The notes under the pieces were generated by a model. That model made no database searches, was not told the origin of the DNA, and was given only the letters and a program-made list of their open reading frames with translations. Position numbers and translations under genes: made by a program. Positions 16,325-25,255 of a DNA stretch of 64,000 nucleotides are shown piece after piece. The stretch's first letter is position 1. Each line of letters opens with the position of its first letter. The DNA is from Phytohabitans sp037414955 (GTDB lineage Bacteria > Actinomycetota > Actinomycetes > Mycobacteriales > Micromonosporaceae): the NCBI GenBank assembly GCA_037414955.1, contig JBBEWH010000165.1, positions 29,060 to 93,059 on the forward strand. The letters run 5' to 3'.

Positions 16325-16352
16325 TGGGTGCCGGCGGTCTGGCCGGCACCCA
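16325..16352. terminator. hairpin terminator
   Basis: TGGGTGCCGGC and GCCGGCACCCA form a perfect 11-base stem with a 6-base loop. It lies between the promoter of the secreted genes and the WD40 remnant. It has no U tract, as usual for actinomycete terminators. Confidence 0.5.
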
Positions 16353-16529
16353 CCAGTGGTTCACCTACGGCAGCCACCACGGCGCGAAGTACGGCACTGA
16401 GCCATTCCGCGTAACAACGGGTTGCGCTGCGTTACCGACCGTCGCCGGGGGGCGGTGACACGCCGGATGCGTTGTGGTGCAGCGAAATGACGCAGAATTG
16501 GTAAGGGCGACCCGCAGGTTCCACGAGCC

Positions 16530-16763
16530 GCGTCCCCATAGCCGGACGGCGTGGTGGTGGCCGCTGGTGTTGACGGCGCCGACATGGCGGTCGGGGTCGC
16601 GCAGCTTCGTCGCGGAGGGCAGGGTCCACAGCTGGACGGTGCCGTCGTTGCTGCCAGCTGCCAGGGTCCGCCCGGCGGGGCTGAACACGAACGACGAGAT
16701 CGCTTGGATGTGACCGCTCAGGTGCCCCGTGGCAGCCTGGTTGTCCGTATCCCACAACCGCAC
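16530..16763 (-). pseudogene. WD40-repeat protein fragment
   Basis: The minus frame reads RLWDTDNQAATGHLSGHIQA, FSPAGRTLAAGSNDGTVQLW and HAVRLWG, i.e. about two WD40 blades (GH...W-D and S-x-D-G-x-V-x-L-W). No start, no HTH or kinase domain and no further blades are found, and the frame degenerates toward 16365. It is the remnant of a large WD40 protein typical of actinomycetes. Confidence 0.6.
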
Positions 16764-16830
16764 TGTGGCTGTCGCGGTCGCCGTTCCGTAGTCGGGTTTG
16801 ACTCCGTACCAGTACGCCTGCTATTAATCC

Positions 16831-16844
16831 ACCAACTGCTTGGT
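16831..16844. promoter_or_regulatory. inverted repeat in the TetR promoter
   Basis: ACCAA-CTGC-TTGGT, 17 bases before the TetR ATG, is a perfect 5-base inverted repeat in an AT-richer segment. It is a candidate autoregulatory operator for the TetR/monooxygenase pair. Confidence 0.4.
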
Positions 16845-16860
16845 TGACTGAGGAGTGTGG

Positions 16861-17433
16861 ATGGGGACGGGGCGACGAGGCAGGCCGCCGGCCGGGGCGG
16901 AGCGCCGGGAGGCCTTGGTGCGTGCGGCCTACCAGCGTCTGGCCGCGGGAGGATTCGAGGGGTTGCGGCTGCGCGACGTGGCCGGCCAGGTGGGCATCGA
17001 CCACTCGACGATCCATCACCACTTCCCTACCAAGCAGGACCTGGTGGTGGCGGTCGTGGACCACGCCACCAGGCAGTTCTGGTCGACCACACCGCCGGCC
17101 GGCAGCCCGGTCGATCGCCTTCGTGGCCACCTTGCCACCCTCCGCCAGAAGATCATCGACCAACCCGAGCTGCACGTGGTGTTGCGCGAGCTGGACCTGC
17201 GGGCGCGGCGCGACCCCGAGCTGCGGGAGATCATCGCCAGCCGCGAGGAGGGCTGGCGGAACTCGCTGCGCGCGCTGCTGGCCGTTGCCGCCGCGGACGG
17301 CGCGCTGGCACCAGGTGTCGATCCGGCCATGGGGGCTGAGCTGATCATCGCCGCGGTCAAGGGCGCCAGCCTGACCGCCGACCGCGCCGGTGACGTCCTC
17401 GGGCTTCTTGACCGGCTCCTGATCCACGCCTGA
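16861..17433 (+). CDS. TetR-family transcriptional regulator
   Basis: The 190-residue protein has a TetR helix-turn-helix in residues 15-60 (LVRAAYQRLAAGGFEGLRLR, DVAGQVGIDHSTIHHHFPTK) and an alpha-helical effector domain. ATG 16861 follows AGGAG by five bases. It ends 19 bases before the FAD monooxygenase gene in the same direction, an arrangement typical for a repressor of a flavin monooxygenase that modifies or inactivates the inducer. Confidence 0.87.
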   Translation: MGTGRRGRPPAGAERREALVRAAYQRLAAGGFEGLRLRDVAGQVGIDHSTIHHHFPTKQDLVVAVVDHATRQFWSTTPPAGSPVDRLRGHLATLRQKIIDQPELHVVLRELDLRARRDPELREIIASREEGWRNSLRALLAVAAADGALAPGVDPAMGAELIIAAVKGASLTADRAGDVLGLLDRLLIHA

Positions 17434-17452
17434 CTACTGGAATGGACACATC

Positions 17453-18751
17453 ATGCCCACGAGCTCGCTCCGGGTCATCATCGTCGGCGGCGGAATCGGC
17501 GGCTTGTGCCTCGCGCAAGGCCTGCACGCCGCCGGGATCAGCGTCGCGGTCTACGAACGTGACACCGCGCCTGACGCGCGGTTACAGGGCTACCGGCTCA
17601 ACATCGAACCGGTGGGCAGCCGGGCGCTGCATGACTGCCTTCCCGCGCACCTGTGGGAGATCCTGGTAGCCACCGCCGGGGATCCCGGACCCGGCATGGG
17701 GGTGCTCACTGAGCAGCTGCGGCTGCTGATGCGCGAAGACGACCCGCCCGCCCAACTCGGCCCAGCCGAGCGGACACACGCGGTCAGCCGGATCACGTTG
17801 CGTCGGTTACTGCTCGCCGGTCTGGACAGGGTGGTCCACTTCGGCAAGGAGTTCACCGGCTACCGCCAGAATAGCGATGGCACGGTCACCGCCTTGTTCG
17901 CTGACGGCACCTTCGCCACCGGCGACCTGGTGGTCGGCGCGGACGGCGCCCGCTCACGAGTGCGACGGCAGCTCCTGCCGCACGCCAAGCAGCGCAACGC
18001 ACCCGGTGTCGGCATCGGCGGCAAACTCCGGCTCGGCGATGAGACGGCGTGGCTGCCCGAGGAGATGACCAGCACCAAGAACATGATCCTGCCGAAGCGG
18101 GACTTCCTGTTCACCGCGGTGTTCCGGCGCCGAGAAGGCGCCGATGCCGTCCTCGCGCGAGTCGGCGACCAACTGCAGGCCGCTGGCCTGGACCCGGATC
18201 TCGTTGTCCAGGACACGAAAGACGACGACTACGTCATGTGGGCTTACGTCGCACACCGGCGTGTACTACCCGCCGAGGCGGCCGGCGAGCACGGACAGCG
18301 GTTACGCGAACTGGTCCTGTCCCGCCTGGCGAGCTGGCATCCCGACGTGCGAAAACTGATCGCCCAGACGCCCCCGGACACCATCGAGCAGTTCGACTTC
18401 GCTGCCGCGGCACGGGTGAAACCCTGGCCCACTACGACCGTCACCCTCCTCGGCGACGCGATCCACTACATGCCCCCAGTCGGCGGACTCGGCGGCAACG
18501 CTGCACTGTACGACGCCAATACACTGCGTCACGCCTTAATAGCAGTCGGTCGGGGGGAGCGGGAGCTACTTCCCGCCATCGCCGAATACGAGCGCGCGAT
18601 GCTGAACAACGGCTTCGCCGCGGTGCGGGCCGCGACCATGTACCTGCACCTGGCCACCCTGCCCAGCCACGTAATCCGGGCCACCGCGCGGATGTTCTTC
18701 CAGCTGTGCGGCACAGTCCCGCCCTTGCGCCGCGCCGTCTTCTCGGACTGA
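17453..18751 (+). CDS. FAD-dependent aromatic-type monooxygenase
   Basis: The 432-residue protein is a group A flavin hydroxylase: N-terminal FAD dinucleotide-binding VIIVGGGIGGLCLAQGL, the DG motif LVVGADGARSRVRRQL, and the GD motif LLGDAIHYMPPVGGLGGNAA. Such enzymes hydroxylate aromatic compounds or antibiotics (including rifampicin and tetracycline types) with NAD(P)H and O2. Length is normal for the family and no signal or membrane segment is seen. It is co-transcribed with the upstream TetR gene. The substrate cannot be read from sequence. Confidence 0.87.
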   Translation: MPTSSLRVIIVGGGIGGLCLAQGLHAAGISVAVYERDTAPDARLQGYRLNIEPVGSRALHDCLPAHLWEILVATAGDPGPGMGVLTEQLRLLMREDDPPAQLGPAERTHAVSRITLRRLLLAGLDRVVHFGKEFTGYRQNSDGTVTALFADGTFATGDLVVGADGARSRVRRQLLPHAKQRNAPGVGIGGKLRLGDETAWLPEEMTSTKNMILPKRDFLFTAVFRRREGADAVLARVGDQLQAAGLDPDLVVQDTKDDDYVMWAYVAHRRVLPAEAAGEHGQRLRELVLSRLASWHPDVRKLIAQTPPDTIEQFDFAAAARVKPWPTTTVTLLGDAIHYMPPVGGLGGNAALYDANTLRHALIAVGRGERELLPAIAEYERAMLNNGFAAVRAATMYLHLATLPSHVIRATARMFFQLCGTVPPLRRAVFSD

Positions 18752-18990
18752 GGAACAAAGTGCGCCAGCCGGGCGCCGCGACCGGCAGACCCTCCGGGCC
18801 TCGGCCCGATCGACGCCGAGATCGACCAAGCGAGCGCACAGCCACGGCCGCCTATCATCCTGGACCGGTTTGCCGACATCGCCGAACAGCCCCCGGCGCG
18901 ACCGGTCCAACCACACGGTCTTCCTGCTGGCTGCCGCATGCCGAGGTCGCTGAAGCGCCGAACCGGTTGCGATACAACATATAGACGTAA

Positions 18991-19036
18991 ACCCCGGTAT
19001 GAAAGTGGTCCTCTCACCGATCAACTTCATAGGGGT
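18991..19036. repeat. imperfect hairpin before the transposase gene
   Basis: ACCCCGGTATGAAAGT is matched in inverted orientation by ACTTCATAGGGGT (13 of 16 positions with gaps); the TATGAA/TTCATA core is exact. It lies 13 bases before the transposase ATG and may be the left IS end or a translation-limiting hairpin. The 300 bases upstream, after the monooxygenase gene, contain no recognisable gene. Confidence 0.4.
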
Positions 19037-19048
19037 TCCTGCGTCGCC

Positions 19049-19912
19049 ATGAGCGTCACATACACCGCCGTCCTGACCATGCGCGAGGAGACGGTCTTGG
19101 TTGTCTCGCGACTGCTTCACGCCGAACGCCTCCGGCGCGGGACGCGCACCGACACCCGTGCCCTGGCCTGCTTCAAGCAGGCGGTCCTGATCATCCGCTG
19201 GTTCCTGGACGGCACCCGGGTCAAGCAGTTAGCCATCGACAACGCAATCGGCAAGTCCACCTGCTACGACTACCTGGACGAGGGCATCGAGGTGCTCGCC
19301 GCCCAGGCGCCGGGCCTGCACCCGGCGCTGCTGGCGGCGAAGATGGCTGGCTACTCCCACGTCAACATCGATGGCACCCCGATCGAGACCGATCGGTGCC
19401 GCATCCCCGGGCCGACCGCAGGGGTGGACCTGTGGTGGTCCGGGAAACACGACAACCACGGCGGCAACGTGCAGGTCATCACCGCCCCGGACGGCTGGCC
19501 ACTATGGACCTCCGACGTGCGTCCCGGCCGCGAGCACGACACCACCGCGGTGCGTACCCACGAAGAGATCCTGCCCGCCCTGGCCGAGATCACCGCCGAA
19601 CTGCGCGCCTTGGGCGACCTGGGGTACGAGGGCGAGGCCGACACCATCACGGTGGCGTTCAAGAAGACCAAGAACGGGGAACTCACCGACGTGCAGAAGA
19701 TGTTCAACAAGGCCCACAACGGAGTCCGAGCCATCGGGGAACGCGGCAACTCCCTGCTCAAGACCAGCTTCAAGGCGCTGCGTAACGTCAGCCTCTGCCC
19801 CTGGAAGATCGGCAAGATCGTCGCCGCCGCACTCGTGCTCCTGCACCTCGAACACGACCGCACCACCTGGTCACTCAACTCCGGCACGCGCTGGAGGCGA
19901 TGGCGAAGATAG
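19049..19912 (+). CDS. IS5-like DDE transposase (HARBI1/DDE_Tnp_4 type)
   Basis: The 287-residue transposase has an N-terminal helix-turn-helix (IRWFLDGTRVKQLAIDNAIG) and a DDE nuclease fold: first Asp in NIDGTPIETDRC, second in RALGDLGYEGEAD, and a Glu in RAIGERGNSLLK. The C-terminal residues after LHLEHDRTTW (LNSGTRWRRWRR) look foreign and overlap a TetR coding sequence in another frame, so the right end of the element appears to be missing or the end lies inside the TetR gene. Transposition competence is doubtful. Confidence 0.82.
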   Translation: MSVTYTAVLTMREETVLVVSRLLHAERLRRGTRTDTRALACFKQAVLIIRWFLDGTRVKQLAIDNAIGKSTCYDYLDEGIEVLAAQAPGLHPALLAAKMAGYSHVNIDGTPIETDRCRIPGPTAGVDLWWSGKHDNHGGNVQVITAPDGWPLWTSDVRPGREHDTTAVRTHEEILPALAEITAELRALGDLGYEGEADTITVAFKKTKNGELTDVQKMFNKAHNGVRAIGERGNSLLKTSFKALRNVSLCPWKIGKIVAAALVLLHLEHDRTTWSLNSGTRWRRWRR

Positions 19913-20346
19913 CGTTGGACGAGCGGCTTGCCGCCCTCGAGCCCCTCCACGAGCCCGGCAAGAACTTGCGCGCGACGCTGGAAGACGTGGGTCACCGCCT
20001 GCTCCGCCTGCACTGCGATGACCGCTCGTGCGCGCTGCGGCGGCTGCTCTACTCGGAAATCAACAGGTTCCCAGACGCCCTCGGCATCGTCCGGCAGAAT
20101 GGACCGCATCGCCTCAACGAGGCCCTGGCCGACCGGTTCGCACGGCTCATGCTCGCCGGTCGCCTGCGGGCCGGCGACCCGGCCCAGGCGGCCGAGCAGT
20201 TCATGGCCCTGCTCATCGGCCCGTTGGAGGCCCGTTCCGAGATGGGCACCCGTCAGATCGACGATGCCGAACTACGTCAGGTGGCCATCGCCGCCGTCCG
20301 AACCCTCCTACTGGCCTTCAGCGAGCAGCGCGCCGACGACGGCTAG
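19900..20346 (+). pseudogene. TetR-family regulator lacking its DNA-binding domain
   Basis: The 148-residue frame matches only the AefR-like C-terminal effector domain of a TetR protein (LRATLEDVGHRLLRLHCDDR, ALRRLLYSEINRFPDALG, AAEQFMALLIGPLEARSEMG). The helix-turn-helix should lie where the transposase now ends; its sequence is absent. The transposase evidently inserted in or deleted the 5' half. The ATG at 19900 overlaps the transposase end by 13 bases, so a headless protein might still be made. Confidence 0.65.
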
Positions 20347-20493
20347 AACGACAGCCGGTTCGTTATGTAGATCGGTTGACGGATGAGCTGTCCGCGTCGG
20401 CGGTAGTGGCTGGTCCTGGCGCGGGGCTTGGTGCCGGCGCCGCCAGGTTGACCAGCGCAGCCAGTGGCCGACGCTATGGATCGTGCGTGTGTC

Positions 20494-21384
20494 TCACTCC
20501 TTCGCGGCGTCGATGAGGGCGTCGATCAGTGCGCGCGGTGCGGGCTGGGCCAGTGAGATCTCCCGGACCGCGGCGTAGATGGTGCGGACCGGCTCGGGAT
20601 GGCGGACCGGACGGATGGTGACGCCGGGATGGCGGGTCAGTCCGAGTCGGGGGATGAGGCTGACGCCGAGGCCGGCGGCGACGAAGCCCTGGGTCGTGGC
20701 GTAGTCCTCCGACTTCGCGACGAAGTTCGGGCTGAAGCCCGCCGCGGCGCAGGCGTCGAGGATGGGCTCCAGGCAGGGTCCGGGCGGTTCGCTGCCGACC
20801 CATGGCTCGCCGGCGAGGTCGGCCAGGTCGATCACCGGTTGGGCGGCGAGCGGGTGTCCGGTGGGCAGCACGGCCTGGAACGCGTCGTCGAGCAGATGCA
20901 CCACACGGATCCCCTGGCGGACCTCGTCGCTCGGTCGGCGGACCGCGAGGGCCAGGTCGGCGTGGCCCTGCTCCACGTCCGGCAGTGGATCATCGGAATC
21001 GTTCAGCTTGGGGTCGATCGTCACGCCGGGGTGCTCGCGCCGGAGTCGGGCGAGGGCGGGGGCCAGCAGGGTCGGCCCGACCGAGGCGAAGTAGCGGATC
21101 GTCAGCCGGCCGGTACGCCCCGCACGTAGGTCGGCCAACGCGGTCTCGGCCGCGGCGACGTGTTGGCTGATGATGGCCGCGTGCCCGGTGAGCAGCCGGC
21201 CCGCTGCCGTGGGGCGCACGCCCCGGCCGACGCGTTCGAGCAGCGCGATCCCGGCTTCCTTCTCCAGGGCCGCCACCTGTTGGCTGACGGCGGAGGGGGT
21301 GTAGCCGAGGTGTGTCGCCGCCGCGGTCACCGACCCGCTGGTGACCACCGCCCGGAGTACCTGCATCCGTCTGACATCGAGCAT
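20494..21384 (-). CDS. LysR-family transcriptional regulator
   Basis: The 296-residue protein has the LysR winged helix at residues 1-60 (VLRAVVTSGSVTAAATHLGY, TPSAVSQQVAALEKEAG) and a periplasmic-binding-protein-like effector domain (LTIRYFASVGPTLLAPALAR, GLGVSLIPRLGL). It starts at ATG 21384, 71 bases from the divergent DMT exporter gene, the classic position for controlling the DMT-pepA-ridA-phzF operon. Confidence 0.9.
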   Translation of the reverse strand: MLDVRRMQVLRAVVTSGSVTAAATHLGYTPSAVSQQVAALEKEAGIALLERVGRGVRPTAAGRLLTGHAAIISQHVAAAETALADLRAGRTGRLTIRYFASVGPTLLAPALARLRREHPGVTIDPKLNDSDDPLPDVEQGHADLALAVRRPSDEVRQGIRVVHLLDDAFQAVLPTGHPLAAQPVIDLADLAGEPWVGSEPPGPCLEPILDACAAAGFSPNFVAKSEDYATTQGFVAAGLGVSLIPRLGLTRHPGVTIRPVRHPEPVRTIYAAVREISLAQPAPRALIDALIDAAKE

Positions 21385-21455
21385 GTAGTAGAGCTTAACT
21401 GTTGTGCAGAATCTTTCGCTTTTCCTTTCAGGTTGGCTCCGGCACTGTGTGGCGT

Positions 21456-22415
21456 GTGAGCAGGTTACGGACGTGGACGCAGGTGGGCGCGCTCGCCCTG
21501 CTGTGGGGGTCGACCTTCCTCTGGATCGACCTGGCCCTCGACACTCTGACTCCGGTCCAGGTCACCTTCAGTCGATGCGTTCTCGGAGCGGCCGCTTTGC
21601 TGGTCGCGTGCCTCGCCTCCGGTCGACGGCTGCCCCGGGACCGCACGAACTGGGGGCACATCGTCGTAGCCGCCTTCTTCTGCAACGCCCTGCCGTTCGC
21701 CATGTTCAGCATCGGTCAGCAAACCATCGACTCGGGAGTGGCCGGTGTGTTGAACGCGACCACCCCGCTGTGGTCGCTGCTGATCGGCGTCGGCATCGGC
21801 TCCGAACGCGGGCTGCAGCCGGTCCGGCTGGTCGGGCTCCTGCTCGGGTTCACCGGCGTCGTGCTGATCTTCGCGCCATGGCAGACGAGTGGACCGGTCG
21901 GCTGGGGCGCTCTGGCCATCGTCGCCGCGGCGGCCAGCTACGCCGTCGGCTTCGCATACATGGGCCGCCACCTGGTCGGCAAGGGCATACCCACCATCTC
22001 GCTGTCCGCGGCGCAGCTCATCGCGGCGACCGGCCTGACCGCGCTGACCCTGCCGGCCGGCGGCTTGACCCCGATCGAGATCGGCCCGAAGACGCTGGTC
22101 GTCGTCGTCATCCTGGGCGTCGTCGCCACCGGGGCCACCTTCCACCTCACCTACCGGATCATCGCCGCCGAGGGCGCCACCAACGCCGCGACGGTCGGCT
22201 ACCTGCTGCCGGTGGTCTCGGTGGCGCTGGGGGCCATCGTGCTCGACGAGGAGCTCAGCCTCCGGATCGCCGCCGGCATGGTGGTCGTGCTCGTCGGGGT
22301 CGGCCTGACCCGCCGGCACCAGCGGCCGGTGGAGGCACCAGCGCTGGCGGAAACCTCGGTCGTATCCGCCACCCTCCTCCCGAAAGAGCAGGACGTACGA
22401 CAATGGCCGCACTGA
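21456..22415 (+). CDS. EamA/DMT-superfamily transporter
   Basis: The 319-residue integral membrane protein has ten predicted hydrophobic segments in two EamA repeats (first: GALALLWGSTFLWIDLAL; second begins near GWGALAIVAAAASYAVGFAY) and a charged C-terminal tail. DMT exporters commonly expel amino acids or metabolites. GTG 21456 is preferred because family members begin RTWTQVGALAL; earlier in-frame starts (21447, 21402) add unusual residues. It overlaps the aminopeptidase gene by 13 bases, implying translational coupling. Confidence 0.87.
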   Translation: MSRLRTWTQVGALALLWGSTFLWIDLALDTLTPVQVTFSRCVLGAAALLVACLASGRRLPRDRTNWGHIVVAAFFCNALPFAMFSIGQQTIDSGVAGVLNATTPLWSLLIGVGIGSERGLQPVRLVGLLLGFTGVVLIFAPWQTSGPVGWGALAIVAAAASYAVGFAYMGRHLVGKGIPTISLSAAQLIAATGLTALTLPAGGLTPIEIGPKTLVVVVILGVVATGATFHLTYRIIAAEGATNAATVGYLLPVVSVALGAIVLDEELSLRIAAGMVVVLVGVGLTRRHQRPVEAPALAETSVVSATLLPKEQDVRQWPH

Positions 22416-23914
22416 CAGTTAGCTCAACCCCCGCCGCATCGCTGCCCGCGGACTGCGTCGTGATCGGTGTTGCCAAGGGCCCGTCAGGGCTGGTGCCGGC
22501 GCCCGGCGCGGCGGCGGTGGCCGAGGCGTTCGACGGCCGGCTCGCCGACCTCCTCGGCACCCTCGGCGTGACCGGTGCCGATGGCGAGGCGGTCAAGCTC
22601 CCCCCGCCCGCCGGCATCAAGGCCGGGGTGGTCCTCGCGGTTGGACTCGGCGACGCCGCCGACAACGGCGCGTACGACGCCGAGGTGTTGCGCCGGGCCG
22701 CCGGTGTGGCCACCCGGGCTCTGGCCGGTGCCGGGACGGTCGCCGTGGCGCTGCCGGTCGGGTCCGTCGAGGCCGTGGAGGCGGTGGCGCTGGGCGGCAT
22801 TCTCGGCGGGTACGTCTTCACCGCGTACCGCACCACCGACAACGCGGCGGCCCCGGTCCGCGAGCTGGTGATCCTCGCCAGCCGGGACAGCGACACCGCC
22901 GCCGAGGCCGCCTCGCGGCGCGCTGGCGTGCTCGGCCAGGAGGTGAACCGGGCCCGCGACCTGATCAACACACCGGCCAACGACCTGTACCCGGAAAGCT
23001 TCGCCGCGGCCGTGGTGAGCGCCGGCAGTGAGTATGGGCTGGTGGTCGAGGTGCTCGATCAGGAGGCGCTCGTGGCGGGTGCTTTCGGTGGCATCCTCGG
23101 CGTCGGGCAGGGCTCGGTCCGACCACCGCGGCTGGTGCGGATCGCCCACACCCACCCCGAGGCGAAGACGAGTCTCGCCCTTGTCGGCAAGGGCATCACG
23201 TACGACTCGGGCGGCATCTCGCTGAAGCCGGTTGGCGCCAACGAGATCATGAAGCGCGACATGTCCGGCGCGGCGGCCGTGTTCGCCGCGGTGCTGGCTA
23301 TCGCCCGGCTCGGACTGCGGGTCAACGTCACCGGCTGGCTCGCGCTCGCCGAGAACATGCCGTCCGGCTCCGCCCTCCGTCCCGGCGACGTGCTGCGCAT
23401 GTACGGCGGCCGGACCGTCGAGGTGCTCAACACCGACGCCGAAGGACGCCTGGTACTGGCCGACGCGCTAGTCCGGGCGGGTGAGGAGCGGCCCGACGCG
23501 ATCGTGGACGTGGCAACCCTGACCGCCGCCATGCGGTTCGGCCTGGGCAACCACCTGTTCGGCGTGATGTCCAACGACGACGCCTTCCGCGAGAGGGTCC
23601 TGACCGCCGCATACCGGGCCGGCGAGCGGGCCTGGCCGATGCCACTGCCGGCCGAACTTCGCCAGAGCCTCAACTCCCGGGTAGCCGACCTCGCCAACTA
23701 CGGCGAACGGATGGGCGGTGGCCTGGTAGCCGGCCTCTTCCTCCAGGAATTCGTGCCGGCCGGCACTCCCTGGGCGCACCTCGACATCGCCGGACCGGCC
23801 TTCCACGAAGGCGAGCCCTACGGCTACACGCCCAACGGCGGCACCGGATGCGCGGTCCGGACCCTGGTACGGCTCGCCGAGGACACCGCGATCGGAGCTG
23901 ATGATGTTTCTTGA
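22403..23914 (+). CDS. pepA: M17 leucyl aminopeptidase
   Basis: The 503-residue cytosolic metallo-exopeptidase has the M17 catalytic domain with GKGITYDSGGISLKP (metal and catalytic Lys), MKRDMSGAAAVFA and the signature NTDAEGRLVLADAL containing metal-binding Asp/Glu and the catalytic Arg. The C-terminal HEGEPYGYTPNGGTG is standard. It removes N-terminal residues from peptides. It lies between a DMT exporter and RidA/PhzF genes with overlaps on both sides, pointing to a dedicated peptide or amino-acid route rather than housekeeping. Confidence 0.92.
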   Translation: MAALTVSSTPAASLPADCVVIGVAKGPSGLVPAPGAAAVAEAFDGRLADLLGTLGVTGADGEAVKLPPPAGIKAGVVLAVGLGDAADNGAYDAEVLRRAAGVATRALAGAGTVAVALPVGSVEAVEAVALGGILGGYVFTAYRTTDNAAAPVRELVILASRDSDTAAEAASRRAGVLGQEVNRARDLINTPANDLYPESFAAAVVSAGSEYGLVVEVLDQEALVAGAFGGILGVGQGSVRPPRLVRIAHTHPEAKTSLALVGKGITYDSGGISLKPVGANEIMKRDMSGAAAVFAAVLAIARLGLRVNVTGWLALAENMPSGSALRPGDVLRMYGGRTVEVLNTDAEGRLVLADALVRAGEERPDAIVDVATLTAAMRFGLGNHLFGVMSNDDAFRERVLTAAYRAGERAWPMPLPAELRQSLNSRVADLANYGERMGGGLVAGLFLQEFVPAGTPWAHLDIAGPAFHEGEPYGYTPNGGTGCAVRTLVRLAEDTAIGADDVS

Positions 23915-24287
23915 ACCGGTTTCGACGGCCGGGGCACCCCAGCCGTTCGGCCACTACGCACAGGCGACCGTCACGCCGGACGGCGCCATCTGGGTGTCCA
24001 CGCAGCTTCCGGTCGGCGTCTCCGCTGACTCCAGCGTCGCGGAGCAAACGCGTCAAGCGCTGACCAACGTGCTGTCCATAGTGGAGGCGGGTGGTGGCCG
24101 AGCCGGCTCCGTCGCCAGGCTCAATCTCTATCTGACCGACATCTCCGACTGGGCATCCGTGGACGCCGTCGTCGCCGCAGCGTTCGGTGACCATCGCCCC
24201 GCGCGGGCGGTGCTTCAGGTGGCGGGGTTGCACCACGGCTTCCGGGTGGCCGCCGACGCCGTCGCCTGGCGAATCCACGGCCGATGA
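23901..24287 (+). CDS. RidA-family protein
   Basis: The 128-residue protein has the RidA/YjgF fold: PQPFGHYAQATVTPDGAIWV, EQTRQALTNVLSIVEAGGG, LYLTDISDWASVDAVVAAAF and the conserved Arg in HRPARAVLQVAGL. RidA hydrolyses reactive enamine/imine intermediates from PLP-dependent or related enzymes. The usual final Glu motif (VEIEAVA) is replaced by FRVAADAVAWRI. It overlaps pepA by 14 bases and phzF by 4, so the operon is translationally coupled. Confidence 0.87.
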   Translation: MMFLEPVSTAGAPQPFGHYAQATVTPDGAIWVSTQLPVGVSADSSVAEQTRQALTNVLSIVEAGGGRAGSVARLNLYLTDISDWASVDAVVAAAFGDHRPARAVLQVAGLHHGFRVAADAVAWRIHGR

Positions 24288-25183
24288 GGGTCCTCTATCA
24301 GGTCGATGCCTTCACAACCATTCCGTTCGCCGGCAACCCGGCCGGCGTGGTGCTGTCGGCCGATGGCATGACGGGAGCCGAGATGCTCGCGGTGGCGCGG
24401 GAGCTGAACAACTCCGAAACGGCCTTTGTGCTGGCCGCCGACGCCGCCGACCACGACGTACGGGTGCGCTTCTTCACCCCGACAAGCGAGGTCCCGACCT
24501 GCGGGCACGCCACCGTGGCGACGCACTTCGCCAGGGCCATCGAGTACGGGCTGCCGTCGGGCTCGCTGGTGCAGAAGACAGGCAGTGGCTTGCTGCAGAG
24601 GGTGGAGATCCACCGCGACGGCGACCGGGCACGGATCGGCATGCACCAGGGGGTAGCCACCTTCGGGCCCGAACTCGAAGCGGGCCAGGTGGACCGGCTC
24701 CTGCGGGCTTTGGGTGCCCACGCCGGTGACCTGGCGGACAATGGTCCCGTCCAAGTCGTGTCGACCGGGCACTCCAAGGTCCTGGTGGAACTGCGGGACC
24801 GCGCCGTCGTGGACGGACTGCGGCCAGATCCGGCCGCGTTGACGGCGCTCAGCCATGAGGTGGGCCCCAACGGCTTCTTCGTCTTCACCCGGGCCACCGG
24901 CGAGCCACACCTGCTCACCTGGGCCCGGATGTTCGCGCCCGCCATCGGTGTCGCCGAGGATCCGGTAACCGGCAACGGGCACGGTCCACTCGGCGCGTAC
25001 CTGGTGCGGCACAGCATCGTCCCCGCGCCCGGCGGCCGGCTGGCCTTCACCGGGCGGCAAGGGGCGGCCATCGGACGGCCCGGCACGGTCCAGGTTTCCG
25101 TCGAGGACCGGTCCGACGGCAGAATCCTGGTGTCCATCGCCGGTGATGCGACGACTGCGTTCCGGGCCGAACTGCACATCTGA
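24284..25183 (+). CDS. PhzF-family isomerase/epimerase
   Basis: The 299-residue protein has the two-domain DapF-like PhzF fold: YQVDAFTTIPFAGNPAGVVL, the catalytic Glu in ELNNSETAFVL, TPTSEVPTCGHATVA and EDPVTGNGHGPLGAYLV. PhzF itself isomerises dihydrohydroxyanthranilate; most paralogues have unknown small substrates. Its start overlaps the ridA stop (ATGA). It is the last gene of the LysR-controlled operon; no other phenazine gene is present, so phenazine synthesis is not implied. Confidence 0.9.
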   Translation: MRVLYQVDAFTTIPFAGNPAGVVLSADGMTGAEMLAVARELNNSETAFVLAADAADHDVRVRFFTPTSEVPTCGHATVATHFARAIEYGLPSGSLVQKTGSGLLQRVEIHRDGDRARIGMHQGVATFGPELEAGQVDRLLRALGAHAGDLADNGPVQVVSTGHSKVLVELRDRAVVDGLRPDPAALTALSHEVGPNGFFVFTRATGEPHLLTWARMFAPAIGVAEDPVTGNGHGPLGAYLVRHSIVPAPGGRLAFTGRQGAAIGRPGTVQVSVEDRSDGRILVSIAGDATTAFRAELHI

Positions 25184-25255
25184 CCTGCGGGCGTGACCAG
25201 GCCGCTGTCGTAGCCGATGATCACCCGAACGCGCGCTGGAGCAACTTCATTATCA

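Noticed and set aside
24284..25183. Phenazine biosynthesis cluster suggested by the PhzF-like gene
   Set aside because: None of the other phenazine genes is present, and PhzF-family proteins are widespread with other roles.
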